A program made the position numbers and the translations under genes. A stretch of 64,000 nucleotides of DNA from Ovis canadensis (taxonomy: Eukaryota; Chordata; Mammalia; Artiodactyla; Bovidae). The stretch covers positions 42,834,501 through 42,898,500 of the forward strand of contig NC_091247.1 in the NCBI RefSeq assembly GCF_042477335.2, in the 5' to 3' direction. Position 1 is the stretch's first letter, and the number at the start of each line of letters is the position of its first letter. The notes under the pieces are model-generated. The model saw only the letters and a program-made list of their open reading frames with translations. It had not been told where the DNA came from and did not search any database. Below are positions 21,811-32,296 of the stretch, piece by piece.

Positions 21811-22340
21811 GGGTTTGCAGATATTTTGGGAAACAGTAGATGGACCAGGTGCCTCTGGCGCCACTTCAGACTCTCTCTTCCTCACCTGTCTCTTAGTCCA
21901 CTCACACCCATCCCTACAGCACCAAACTCAGGCCCATACGGGTCCTCTTTCTCTGATTTTGCAGTGATGCACCCTCTGGTGTTCCTGCATGTGTGACCCA
22001 GAAATGCAGACAAGGAGAGTTCCCTTAGAGCAAGTGTTCCAACAGCGGGAGATGAAAGTCAATGAATAAGTGCCTCCCTCTTTTCTCCTAGACAAGTGTC
22101 CCAACATGGACTTCCTATGCCCCAGGCCCCTCGAGCAGTCAGAGTGGCTTAAGCTCCCAGGTGCCCTTAGCAGTGGTCAAAGCCAATATGTATCCTTCTC
22201 TTAGCTTTCTCTTCCTTGTTTCGGTCCCCAGGCCCTGGCTCCCATGTCCTCTCGGGCTTTTGTTCCTGACAGACCAGGCTGACCTCAGGTTATCTTTGGG
22301 CAGCCCATTTTCACAGCTGGTGTTTCTTTTTCCCTCTTTC
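21811..22340. other. no recognised gene or repeat
   Basis: Nothing recognised apart from a pyrimidine-rich stretch at 22322-22350. Confidence 0.5.
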
Positions 22341-22350
22341 TCTTATCTCT

Positions 22351-22554
22351 GTGTGTGCTTATTCATCGTATCCGACTCTCTGCAACCCATGGACTGCAAC
22401 CCACCAGGCGCCTCTGTCCATGGGGATTCTCCAGGCAAGAATACTGGAGTGGATTGCCATGCCCTCCTCCGGGGATCTTCCCAACCCAGGGATCAAACCC
22501 AGGTCTCCCGCACTGTGGGTGAACTCTTTACTGACTGAGCTACCAGGGAAGGCC
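22351..22554 (-). mobile_element. Bov-tA-type SINE
   Basis: Complete minus-strand copy. Read on the plus strand it contains TCTCCAGGCAAGAATACTGG and ends at the reversed head CTACCAGGGAAGGCC. The duplication CTTATCTCT at 22342-22350 and 22555-22563 flanks it. Confidence 0.95.
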
Positions 22555-22621
22555 CTTATCTCTATTTTCTAACTATTCTTACAATAACCCTTCCTACTCA
22601 CATGATTTTTTTTAAGTTCTT

Positions 22622-22809
22622 TCTTCCCAGGAAGTGGGAAGCAGAAGGCAGGAACCCTCCTCCAGGGGATCTTCCCCACCCAGGGATCAAACCTGTGACT
22701 CTTACATCTCCCACATCTCCCACATTGGCACATGGGTTCTTTACCACTAGCGCCTGGGAACCCCTTAGCAAACACAGTCTTCCCAGGAAGCCAGAAGCAG
22801 AAAGCAGGA
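22622..22809. repeat. 32-nt direct repeat around a SINE piece
   Basis: Copies at 22622-22653 and 22778-22809 match at 28 of 32 positions (TCTTCCCAGGAAG core). They enclose a headless minus-strand SINE fragment. They are longer than usual for a target-site duplication. Confidence 0.75.
22660..22768 (-). mobile_element. Bov-tA-type SINE fragment
   Basis: The tRNA-like half of a minus-strand SINE: CCAGGGGATCTTCCCCACCC and CAGGGATCAAACC, ending with TTCTTTACCACTAGCGCCTG. Confidence 0.85.
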
Positions 22810-23591
22810 GAGGGGGTGTGATTACTCTTCCTGGATGTTGACACCAGCTCTGAGATGGGTTTCTCAGAAAGGGGGAGAATCCTGAGGACAGAGGAGGTGG
22901 GGGACAGAGGAGGGAGGGCATCAGCCCCCTTTGTTCTCCAGCGTGGCTCCTAAGAAGGAGCAGGCCCCCCTGTTGCAGACCTTCTGTCCTGTGAAGGTGC
23001 TAACTGGCTGAAAGAGAAGCCGAGAAGGCAGGAGGGGCAACAAGCTAGGTGTGAAGGCCCCTCACAGAGCTGCAGAGAGCCTTCTGCCTGTGACTCAGAT
23101 GGGTGTTGACAGAAGACACTGAGCCACACAGCTGTGTGTGAAGGGGCAGGAATACAACTAGGCAGTCTCATAACTGAAAAGCAGGAGGCTCTGCAGAAGA
23201 GCCTCTACAGAAGAAGGCAAAAAAACCCACCTTGCCTGTTTATATCACTAAGTGGGACTTGGGTTCCCTACTGTCTCGGGGTCTGTCCCTTTCCTGAGGA
23301 CCAGAGTCGTGGGTCCCAGGCTGTGATCCAGGCTCCATGTAGCTACCCTTTCTCCCACGTAAGCCTGGGAGAAGCAGGGCAGGCCGGCTGAGTGCCAGGC
23401 TGGTCTGGAGGTTCAGGCAGTGTAGGTGATCCAATTTCCAGAATTTGATAAGAAGGTTACCTTCTGAGACAAGTAGGTAAGATCCTCAGAAATCAGCACA
23501 AAACAATGAAAGAGAAAAGTCACTGAGCCCCGCCTCCTAAATCCAGCAAAGTCTGTAACCACATGGACAACTTTTTCTAGGGGGGAGTATG
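22810..23591. other. no recognised gene or repeat
   Basis: GC-moderate sequence with G-rich runs near 22870-22920. Nothing recognised. Confidence 0.5.
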
Positions 23592-23812
23592 TGTGCTAAG
23601 TTGCTTCAGTCGTGGCTGACTCTTTGCAACTCTATGGACTGTAGCCCACCAGGCTCCTCTGTCCATGGGATTCTCCAGGCAAGAATACTGGAGTGTGTTG
23701 CCAAGCCCTCCTCCAGGGAAATCTTCCCCGTCCAGGGATCGAACCCGCGTCTCTTCTGTCTCCTGCACTGAGAGGCGGGCTCTTTACCGCTGGAGCCACC
23801 TGGGAAGCCCCC
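23592..23812 (-). mobile_element. Bov-tA-type SINE
   Basis: A full minus-strand copy from GTGCTAAGTTGCTTCAGTCG to GGAGCCACCTGGGAAGCCCC. Confidence 0.95.
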
Positions 23813-23829
23813 GCAGGTCTCTAGGACCA

Positions 23830-24095
23830 TTCATCTTGCAGAACTGAAACTCTTCACACATCGAACAGCAACTCCCTCTTTCCCCCGTCCCCTGCCCCTA
23901 GCAACCATCATTCTGCTTTCTGTTTCTAAGAGGCTGACTACTTCAGATACTTCATATTAACAGGAATCATACAGTATTTGTCTTTAGGTTAACTGATTTA
24001 CTTCATTTAACATAAAGTCCTCAGTAATCTATGTGGTAGCACATGACAGACTTGCCTTCTTCTTAAGGCTGAATGATATTCCACTGTATATATAA
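23830..24095 (-). mobile_element. old L1 3' fragment
   Basis: Reverse-oriented mammal-wide L1: CATCGAACAGCAACTCCC, AGCAACCATCATTCTGCTTT, TCATACAGTATTTGTCTTT, and GGCTGAATGATATTCCACTG, the reverse of the ORF2-end text. Confidence 0.8.
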
Positions 24096-24540
24096 CAGGC
24101 AATTTTGCTGCACCATTTTGCTGGTGAGCGGTGAAAAGGAACAGACTTGTGAAAGTAAAGCTGTATTGATACAACTCCTGCCCAGTGAGGGAAGGACAAT
24201 GCCTCTGGCTGGCTCCAATAGCTGAGGTGGGTCTTTCATTTGTTCATTAATTTATTTATATATCAAAATGTATCAAAACCTACCACATCCAGAGATGCTG
24301 GATATGTGAGAGAAGACCAAAATATTGAATGCCTACTAGTAGGGCCACCTTATATATCTTTACTGTAAATTTTCTTTTCTATTTGAGCTTGTTTGAGGAA
24401 GGTTCTGCTATTTGCAACCAAAAAAAGGTCCTAATGAAGATATAGCATTTTAAGAGGGAGTGCTATCAAGATCAAATTAGTCCTAATGCAATCTATATAT
24501 TGAATAAGCAAGATGCCTGGATTACAGTAATCATATGTTG
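24096..24540. other. no recognised gene or repeat
   Basis: AT-rich; nothing recognised. Confidence 0.5.
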
Positions 24541-24752
24541 GTAACTTCCCTGGTGAGCCAGTGGTTAAGAATCTATCTGCCATTGCAAGGGACCCGAGTT
24601 CAATCCCTGGTCAGGGATCGAAGACCCTACATGCCATAGGGCAACTAAGTCCATGTGCCACAACTAGAAAGCCCATATGTTACAACTACTGAGCCCGAGC
24701 AATCTGGAGCCTATGTGTTGCAACAAAGACTCAGGAAAAAATAAATAAATAA
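24541..24752 (+). mobile_element. CHR-type SINE
   Basis: AACTTCCCTGGTGAGCCAGTG head, GTTCAATCCCTGGTCAGGG, CAACTAAGTCCATGTGCCAC body and AATAAATAAATAAG tail. Confidence 0.88.
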
Positions 24753-24914
24753 GCTATCATTGCAGTCTCCCACCATCCCTTAAATTTTACTTAGAGAAGC
24801 ATTAACCTTTTTCTCAGATGAAGAAGCCACCGATATTTTTGCCCACTCATAGGTCAAAGACAACCCTAAGTCACTATATATCCTAAATAAAGTCTCAACT
24901 CCAAATCAAGGATG

Positions 24915-25106
24915 TTGTCTAGTCGCTCAGTCATGACTCTTTGCAACTCCATAGACTATATAGCCCAGCAGGCTCCTCTGTCCATGGAATTCTCCAGGCA
25001 AGAACACTGGAGTAGGTTACCATTTCCTTCTCCAGGGGACCTTCCCAAGCCAGGGATTGAACCTGGGTCTCCTGCATTGCAGGTAGATTCCCCACCAGGG
25101 AAGCCC
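24915..25106 (-). mobile_element. Bov-tA-type SINE
   Basis: Minus-strand copy. The duplication AAATCAAGGATG (24903-24914) and AAGTCAAGGATG (25107-25118) flanks it, with one mismatch. Confidence 0.95.
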
Positions 25107-25118
25107 AAGTCAAGGATG

Positions 25119-25943
25119 CCCAGTCCCTATCATACTGGCAACATACTTATACGAAAAAAGTATTCATTGTTTCCATGAAAGTCAAACTTAACTGGGCAGC
25201 CTGTGTTTTACCTGACAGTCCAACTCCAGGGCTGCATGAATGTCTTCACATGGCAGCTGGTTTTCCCCAGAGCATATGACCCTAGAGAGAGAGGACAAAG
25301 AGGAAACCACAGCTCCTTTTACGACCTAGTCTTGGCGGTCTCACACTTTTACTTTCACCGTATTCTATATTCATTAGAAGCAAGTCAGTAACTCTAGCCC
25401 ACACTCAAGCAGAGGGGAATTAAGAATCATCTCTCAGAGTGAGAAGTAGTTTAAAAAAAAAAAAAACAACTTGTGAATGTGTTTTTAATCTTCTTTCCTT
25501 TCCAGGCAGCCCCCTATCTTATCCTTAAGACACAAACACACATCCTGCGCCCTATATAACTCTGGGGTGTGGGAACCAGTAGCCTCTTCTGGCCCCTTAG
25601 GTTTCCAAGTAGGGGTCCAAACGCTACCTTGAGTCAGCACTGCTTCTCTGCGTCTCCCCCATGGGAAGCAATTTCCAAAGTTCTCCTTGTATCTCAAGCC
25701 AAAAGTTAGAAGAAAGCACCTCCACCTCTCCCCAAAAAGGGATGCTAGGGGCCCAGAACACAGTAACAGCTTTCCCCAAAGAAATCTCTTTGCACAGTCT
25801 TATTCTTTTATCTCTTCACTGACTATTTTTTAATCACATCCAGTGGTCAGAAAGCAGATGCCCAGAGATTTCCTTTGAAGACAATGCAGAATCTCCTACT
25901 CAGTTTGCCAGGAAAAGCCTCAATCTAAAATCTTCCATGAGTG
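25119..25943. other. no recognised gene or repeat
   Basis: Contains an A run at 25452-25466 and no recognised element. The frames of 60-70 codons are unremarkable. Confidence 0.5.
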
Positions 25944-26056
25944 AGTGTTAGTCCGACTCTTTGCGACCCCATGGACTGTAGCCCACCAGGCTCCTCTGTC
26001 CATGAAATTCTCCAGGCAAGAGTACTGGAGTGGGTTGCCATGTCCTCCTCCACACA
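25944..26056 (-). mobile_element. Bov-tA-type SINE fragment
   Basis: Minus-strand 3' portion only, from GTGAGTGTTAGTCCGACTC to GGGTTGCCATGTCCTCCTCC. The tRNA-like head is missing. Confidence 0.9.
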
Positions 26057-26599
26057 TCTTTCATATTGGTATATAAAAGGATTTATTTCAGGATACAGAA
26101 AGTGTCACAAACCAGGAAAAGGGATGGTGTATTCACAAATCATATAGGCATGATTAGCTCTTGGATTTGAGAAAATCTTTATGTATTCACTATGTATCAT
26201 ACACAAAAAATTAATTTCAGATATGTTAAGCCAATGAAAAAAGAAACAACTTAAAAACTAGAAAACTTTTAACCAGTTAACTGATTTTGAAAGAATAGAA
26301 CCTTCCAAGTCTAAAGGCAGTGGGGAATGGAACACAGAGGAAAAGATATTAGTTCTTGGTAGACATTGAGAGCTTGCCACAAAATTGAACCTCAGAAAAT
26401 CCTTTCCTAGTATCAGAGGCAGTAAAGACTCCAAAAAATCAATCTATGTGTTATACGACAGATCCAAAGATGTCTTCCTGTAATATTCTATGAGTCACTT
26501 TGAAATGAACCTAATATAACACGTTCAAAACTCTAAAGTGTGATGGCTATTTTCTGTTGAACAAATATTATATTTACAACTGACACAGCCAGACATCAT
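26057..26599. other. no recognised gene or repeat
   Basis: AT-rich; nothing recognised with confidence. Confidence 0.5.
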
Positions 26600-26715
26600 G
26601 CTATATGTTCATTCATTTCACAAAAGCTATTATGAGCCCAGACTGTGCCCAGCACTGTGGCAGACTCACGGGACCCAGGGGTGAACCAGACCATGGTCCC
26701 CTCAACCCTCATGTA
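26600..26715 (+). repeat. L2/MIR-class remnant
   Basis: The sequence CATTCATTTCACAAAAGC ... TGTGCCCAGCACTGTGG ... GGGGTGAACCAGACCATGG ... CCCTCATG follows a widespread mammalian L2-class pattern. Confidence 0.45.
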
Positions 26716-26904
26716 ATATATAAGTATACAATTTAACAAAAGTTTTCATATTGTGAAAAGTTACCTCATAATATGAAGTCGTATTTTTACTACCCAGAAT
26801 TATTTTCAGTGAACTATGTTTTCACCACCTTTCAAGTGGGTTCCCGCTTGAAAGCTGTGATTCTCAACCTTGGCTGAACTTTGGACTAATGTGGGAAGCT
26901 TTAA

Positions 26905-27127
26905 GGCTTCTCAGGTGGCACTAGTGGTAAAGAATCCTCCTGCCAGCACAGGAGACATGAGGTCCCAGTTCGATCCCTGGATCGGGAAAGATCCCATGGA
27001 AAAGGGACTAGCAACCCGCTCCAGTAATCTTGCCTGGAGAATCCCATGGACAGAGGAGCCTGGTGGACTAGAGGCCATAGAGTCGCAAAGAGTCGGACAC
27101 ATCTGAAGTGACTTAGCAAGCACACAC
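26905..27127 (+). mobile_element. Bov-tA-type SINE
   Basis: Full plus-strand copy with a perfect 12-bp duplication GGGAAGCTTTAA at 26893-26904 and 27128-27139. Confidence 0.96.
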
Positions 27128-27265
27128 GGGAAGCTTTAAAAGTACTGCTGCCTGAGTCGCATTCCCAGACTCTGGTATCATTTGTCTGGGGTGCCACCTG
27201 GACACCAGGAATGTTTTAATCTCCTCAAGTGATTTTTCTGTACAGCCAGACTGAGAACTGCAGAG

Positions 27266-27726
27266 TTCAGCTCAGTCCAGTTCAGCTCAGTCGCTCAGTC
27301 GTGTCTGACTCTTTGTGACACCATGAACCGCAGCACGCCGGGCCTCCCTGTCCGTTACCAACTCCCAGAGTTCACCCAAACTCACGTCCATTGAGTCGGT
27401 GATGCCATCCAACCATCTCATCCTCTGTTGTTCCCCTCTCCTCCTATCTTCAATCTTTTGCAGCATCAGGGTCTTTTCAAATGAGTCAGCTCTCCGCATC
27501 AGGTGGCCAAAGGACTGGAGTTTCAACTTCAACATCAGTCCTACCAATAACCACCCAGGACTGATCTCCTTTAGGATGGACTGGTTGGACCTCCTTGCAA
27601 TCCAAGGGACTCTCAAGAGTCTTCTCCAACACCACAGTCCAAAAGCATCAATTCTTCGGGCACTCAGCTTTCTTTAGAGTCCAACTCTCACATCCATACA
27701 TGACTACGGGAAAAACCATAGCCTTG
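27266..27726 (-). mobile_element. BovB 3' end
   Basis: A minus-strand BovB of 460 bases, with the CTGAA-rich terminus at the left. Flanks AACTGCAGAG (27256-27265) and AACTACAGAG (27727-27736) form a duplication with one mismatch. The antisense frame at 27287-27616 is the Arg-rich C-terminal tail. Confidence 0.94.
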
Positions 27727-27939
27727 AACTACAGAGTGGGACTCAGAAAAGACCACTAGATGTCGCTGTCCCCAAAGGTTTGAAGAGAAACAGCCTTCCC
27801 ATAGTCTTACTCAATTCCCTCCAAGGCGAAAGACATATTTTTGCCAGATTTGAGGCCCAAGGAAGAGCCCAATAAAAATTATTCCTTCATTTCTCTTTGG
27901 CCTGAATGAAGTAAGTCACACAAAACCCAAATATAGTAG

Positions 27940-28275
27940 CTTCCTAGTGTTGTCATAATAAAATAAAATAACAGAAATTACTTGACTCACAATTATAAAG
28001 CTAAAGGTCCAAGATAAGGTATTAGCAGGCTGGGTTTCCTCTGAGGCCTCTCTCCCTGGCCGGCAGAAGGCCCCTTCTCACTGACCCGTCGCAAGGTCAC
28101 CCTTCTGCCTGTGTTGCCTATGTCTCCATCTCCTCTGCTTATAAGAACGCCAGTCAAAGTCAATTAGGCCTACGCATATGACCTCATTTTACCAAAATTA
28201 CCTCTTCAAAGGCCCAATAACGGCCTAAGGTGCCAATATACAGAGACTGAGGGGACACAATTCACCAAAAACAGC
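27940..28275 (+). repeat. ancient mammalian dispersed repeat, family not named
   Basis: Block order AGTAGCTTCCTAGTGTTGTC, TTGACTCACAATTATAAAGC, GAAGGCCCCTTCTCACTGAC, TATGACCTCATTTTACC and GGGGACACAATTCACC follows a widespread old mammalian repeat. The name needs a repeat search. Confidence 0.45.
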
Positions 28276-28284
28276 AAGAAATCA

Positions 28285-28775
28285 AAATCAAAACAAATCC
28301 AGTTGATAAACAACAAGGACCTACTGTATATTCAAAAAGAATATATATATGTATGGAAAAAGCGCCAGTGTTAGTCGCTCAGTCATGTCTGACTATCTGC
28401 GACCCCACAGACTGTAGCCCACCAGGCTCCTCTGTCCATGGGATTTCTCAGGCACGAATACTGGAGTGGGTAGCCATTCCTTTCTCCAGCAGATCTTTTC
28501 AACCCAGGGATCAAACCCAGGTCTTCTGCATTACAGGCAGATTCTTTACTGTCTGAACTACCAGAGAAGCCCCATATATATGTATACATTGGTTCCCAGA
28601 AATATCCAGGTTACCATTTGCTTCGGATGTATACTCATTCTCTGTAACATGTCTCCTATTATTCTGTTAGGATTCCATTCCTTTTTTAACTGAAGTATGG
28701 TTGATTTACGATGTTGGGTTGATTTAGGATGTACAGCAAAGCGATTCAGTTATACTTACATATGCAATACAAAAA
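28285..28775. mobile_element. rearranged L1 3'UTR, part plus and part minus
   Basis: The plus-strand L1 3'UTR at 28308-28354 (AAACAACAAGGACCTACTG ... ATATATATGTAT) is split by a SINE and continues for about 15 bases at 28574-28588. The following part of the same 3'UTR appears at 28687-28775 on the minus strand (reverse of GTATAACTGAATCGCTTTGC). Inverting 28620-28778 would place both parts in collinear order, ending in a short A run. Confidence 0.7.
28355..28573 (-). mobile_element. Bov-tA-type SINE inside L1 tail
   Basis: Minus-strand copy from GTTAGTCGCTCAGTCATGTC to CTACCAGAGAAGCCC. The perfect duplication ATATATATGTAT lies at 28343-28354 and 28574-28585. Confidence 0.95.
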
Positions 28776-28809
28776 TATAAATGGTAACCTGGATATTTCT
28801 GGGAACCAA
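28589..28809. repeat. perfect 31-nt inverted repeat, 159-nt loop
   Basis: The left arm at 28589-28619 (TTGGTTCCCAGAAATATCC...) is the exact reverse complement of the right arm at 28779-28809 (ending ATTTCTGGGAACCAA). The loop holds about 60 bases of unassigned DNA and the minus-strand L1 tail piece. It could fold into a cruciform or, if transcribed, a hairpin. Confidence 0.97.
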
Positions 28810-29156
28810 ATAACGGACAATAACACATCACATAACAGGGATTGAATAAACTACAAAATGGAAACTTTGTGAGAATTAATAAAAAAACGATGTAAGCTTT
28901 CATCAAGAAGTCTCAACTGTAGTAAAGCTTATTCACACTGGGGAAAGGGGAAAAACAAACCAATCCAGCTGATTAACTGCAAAAGAACAGTTTCCCAGAC
29001 GTCCACAGCTCAGAGACCTGTCACATGGTAACGATGAAGAGAGTTGCTTTTTTTTTTTTTTTTGGTCTTCTTTCCAAATGCTACACCCATTATTCGATTT
29101 CAAAGTTTTCTAAATAGCCCATACAAGGATTAGACCTCAAGTGTTCATTTGATCAT
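28810..29156. other. no recognised gene; poly(T) run
   Basis: AT-rich with a T run at 29048-29063. The T run could be the tail of a minus-strand insertion, but I see no body or duplication that proves it. Confidence 0.5.
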
Positions 29157-29272
29157 GCATGGCAACCCACCCCAGCGTTCTTGCCTGGAGAATCCCCATG
29201 GGCAGAGGGGCCTGGCAGGCTACAGCCCACAGGGTCGCAAAGAGTGGGGCACGACCAAGCGTCTAAGCACGC
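29157..29272 (+). mobile_element. Bov-tA-type SINE fragment
   Basis: 3' portion only: GGCAACCCACCCCAGCGTTC, CTTGCCTGGAGAATCCCC and AAGAGTGGGGCACGACCAAG. Confidence 0.88.
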
Positions 29273-31246
29273 ACACGCATTCATTCAGTCATTTAACCCT
29301 ATTTCTTGCATCAGAAACAGGCCCGTGGTGATTTCTGTGGTTGTAAATTATGTTCCCAGTATTGTTTTTACAGCACAAGTGATGCGCGTTCGCTGAAGAA
29401 ACACCAGGAAACACAATACAAAAGATTACTTAAAGTCATCCAGAATGCCACTAACCAAATTAGCACTTAGACCAAATCCATCGAGACTTTTCCTCACTGC
29501 CTGTGTCTGTGTCCTCCAAAAACGAAACATATGGTTTTGTGACCTCCTTTCCGTCACATAACAAAATATCCTGAGCATCTTTTCATGCCAACTACAATGC
29601 CGTGAAGGCTTGAGACAAGGGCATCGATCATCATTTTATGTATTTATATAGATGAAAGTTGTGCGTATGTGTATACGATGGAAATTTCAAACCAAAGTGG
29701 AGGGTATAATGAAAAGTCCCTTTTTCCCCACCATTCCCATCCCCACCCCCTAAACTCTTCTTTCTAAGACAAAACAGTAACATAGAGCTATTCCAGAGCA
29801 ATGTGATTCCTGGCTGTGGGAGAGCTGGGTGTGGAAGAAAGCGGTGTAAAGGTAGCCAAGGGCTCTGCCCCACACACACAGAAAGTGAAAAAGATGCCAG
29901 AGCTGACGTCTGAAGATCCCACCATCGAGTCACCCTTTAAGAGCCTCTATAGGGCTGTTATACTCTGGTCCCGGAGTCATGATTCACTTGACAGCTAACA
30001 CACCCACATACATGCTTTTTGTGTCTAGTGAAATCATTCCTGTCCATTGGACTCCCTCCAAGAGGAGGCTTGGAAGCTGAGCCCTCCAGGACAACAGCCA
30101 CGGGATGCATGTGGCTGCTTACACTTAAATCAGTTAAAATGAGAAGGTCAGCAAAATCATAAAGTCTTGCACCCCCTCTCCTGCACCCCCTCAATGTCAC
30201 TGAGCAGCATGTGACCCCAGGCACAGAGGATGGGCCCTGCTGTCCAGGGGCTGAGGGACTTGGGGGAGGGGAGCTGCAGAAGCCCGGGGTCCTAGCACAG
30301 TGCCTGCAGTCAGCTCAGCCCCGGACTCTGTCATTGAAACCAATCTGCCACCTCTGCACTCGCTTGTTTTGTGGAAGCATTTAGGAGTCCCGAGCAGGTT
30401 CCTAAATGTGGAAACATTTAGGAGTCCAGAGCAGGTAAGCAAGGCTAGCAGGAAGGGACGCCTGGGGCAGGAACACCCACCTCCAAATTCCAAACCCACT
30501 TCTCCTTCTCAGCCTGAACCTCAGATAGCTTTCAAGGACCTGATCCTCGTCCCCGAGAAGCTCAGGACCTTATTCCCCTCAGTCCCAAATCCTAGCTGGA
30601 GTCACACGCTCAAACCAGAGCTGGATATGCCCACCTGCCAGAGGCACTTCCAGGGACCCCCAAGTCCCTGGGTACCAGCAGCCCTCGGAGAAAACTGGCT
30701 TTATCACAAAAGTCACACTGAGCTCTTGGGTGAGGGGTTAACTCAGAAGAGAGGGCATCAGGCACTAAAACCAAACTCAAATAGCTTCAGAACACACCAC
30801 CAGCAGCAAAAGAGAAATTACCCCGGGCTTCTCCCGGCAGGAATGTGGCAGTGGTACCTGCACTGGGTCCGAAGCACCAAGAAAGCAGCAGCTCACTGGA
30901 GCTTAAAGCTGCCACATGTTGTAAGAGAACAGGGAGAAACCAGATAGATACCTTTCACAAAACCCAGAACAACCCAAAGCCTCCTCCAGCAGCTCACACA
31001 CACACGTGCCTACACTCAACACAGAGTTGGTTTTTGTGGCAAACCAAACACACCCTGGGAAAAGTTCCACGGAGAAATTCTCTTCTGAGTTTCAGCACAA
31101 GCCAAGCAGGTTTCAGAGAAGGTGAGGAATCATAGAAGCATGTTTTTGCCATTTTCTGCTTTTCTTCTGAGACAGGAAGAATCGAGGCAGGGCACAACCA
31201 TTAAAAGAAGGACACAACCATGAAGAAGAACACTGAACAACAAAAA
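29273..31246. other. no recognised gene; unexplained open frame
   Basis: About 2 kb. Bases 29300-29640 weakly resemble reversed old L1. A 215-codon frame at 30300-30947 is rich in Pro and Ser with no domain, and I treat it as chance. A near-duplicate block (ATTTAGGAGTCCCGAGCAGG and ATTTAGGAGTCCAGAGCAGG) lies at 30379-30398 and 30416-30435. Confidence 0.45.
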
Positions 31247-31925
31247 ACCCATTAGAACCTACTAGGCTCAAGATGGCAGAATATTCAGCTTCTGCAACCT
31301 TGAGCCTCATTACACGTTCATTGTTAATACATTAGCTAAAGGACATGCCCACAGGCACCAGGAGGGATCTGAGGCTGACCACAAAAGGCCAAAAAGTGAG
31401 CGATGCCCCCAGTTCCTGGAAATCCCCTTCTGTTACCCAAGACAGAATATTCCTCCCACTTATTAGTGTATGAAATTACCCAGCCTGTAGAAACCAACAA
31501 CTCCATATTTCAGGATGGCTCTGACTTTCTGAGAGAAGCCCAGGCCCTGGAGCTTCTTCTCACCTTCTCAGACCGTCTATAGAATGCCACTGCTGTGCTG
31601 TCCGACTTTTTGAGACCCTATGTGCTGTAGCCCACCAGACTCCTCTGTCCACGGGATCCTCCAGGTAAAACATACAGAGTGGGTTGCCATTTCCTACTCC
31701 AGGGGATCTTCCCGACCCAGGGATCAAACCAGCATCTCCTGCATCTTCTGCGTTGGCAGGCAGATTCTTCACCACTGCACCACCTGGGAAGCCCCTCCAT
31801 AGAGTGTGTATCTCCCTAAATAAATCTACTTTCACTTTACTATGGCCAGCTCTTGAATTCTTTCCTGCAGGAGGCCAAGGACTCTCACTTGGCAGCCTGT
31901 CCCAAGGATTCACCTGAGACCTGAG
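31247..31925 (+). mobile_element. solo ERV-type LTR, split by a SINE
   Basis: The left part has CTCAAGATGGCAGAATATTC, CCCAGTTCCTGGAAATCCCC and CAGGCCCTGGAGC. After a SINE come an AATAAA signal (in CTCCCTAAATAAATCTAC, about 31813-31830) and an R/U5-like block, AGCTCTTGAATTCTTTCCTG, typical of class I (gamma-like) endogenous retroviral LTRs. No gag, pol, env or primer-binding site is visible next to it. The outer boundaries are estimates. Confidence 0.7.
31587..31796 (-). mobile_element. Bov-tA-type SINE inside LTR
   Basis: Minus-strand copy ending CACCTGGGAAGCCCC. Imperfect flanks CTATAGAATG and CCATAGAGTG are the likely duplication. It separates the LTR body from its polyadenylation region. 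Confidence 0.92.
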
Positions 31926-32166
31926 ATATAACCATCCCCGTTTTTCCTACACGTCCCCATTTTCCCTCTTTCCTGTCCTGTCTGCCATCCTCCCAGCTCC
32001 AAGCCAAGTGAATTGCACCAAAGGCAGCTTGGATGCCTTTGAAAGCTCAGGGTTCACTAACTCCACAATCCCAGAGCTGTCTGGACTGTGGAGAGAAAGG
32101 AATGCGACTCACAGTGCTGCTCAGCATCACAGAGTGCCAAGGTAGGCATGCTCACCCCGGGTGCAG
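31926..32166. other. no recognised gene or repeat
   Basis: Pyrimidine-rich start (31926-31990). No retroviral internal sequence follows the LTR. Confidence 0.5.
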
Positions 32167-32296
32167 CAAGGTGTGTGCGTGCTAAGTCACTTCAGTCGTG
32201 TTCGACTCTGTGCGACCCTGTGGACTGTAGCCCACCAGGCTCCTCTGTCCATAGGGATTCTCCAGGCAAGAACACTAGAGTGGATTGCCATTTCCT
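32167..32296 (-). mobile_element. Bov-tA-type SINE fragment
   Basis: Minus-strand 3' portion, GTGCGTGCTAAGTCACTTC to GATTGCCATTTCCTAGG. The head is missing. Confidence 0.92.

Noticed and set aside
29048..29063. Poly(T) as the tail of a minus-strand processed gene
   Set aside because: The sequence to its right resembles no gene, and I could not find a matching duplication.
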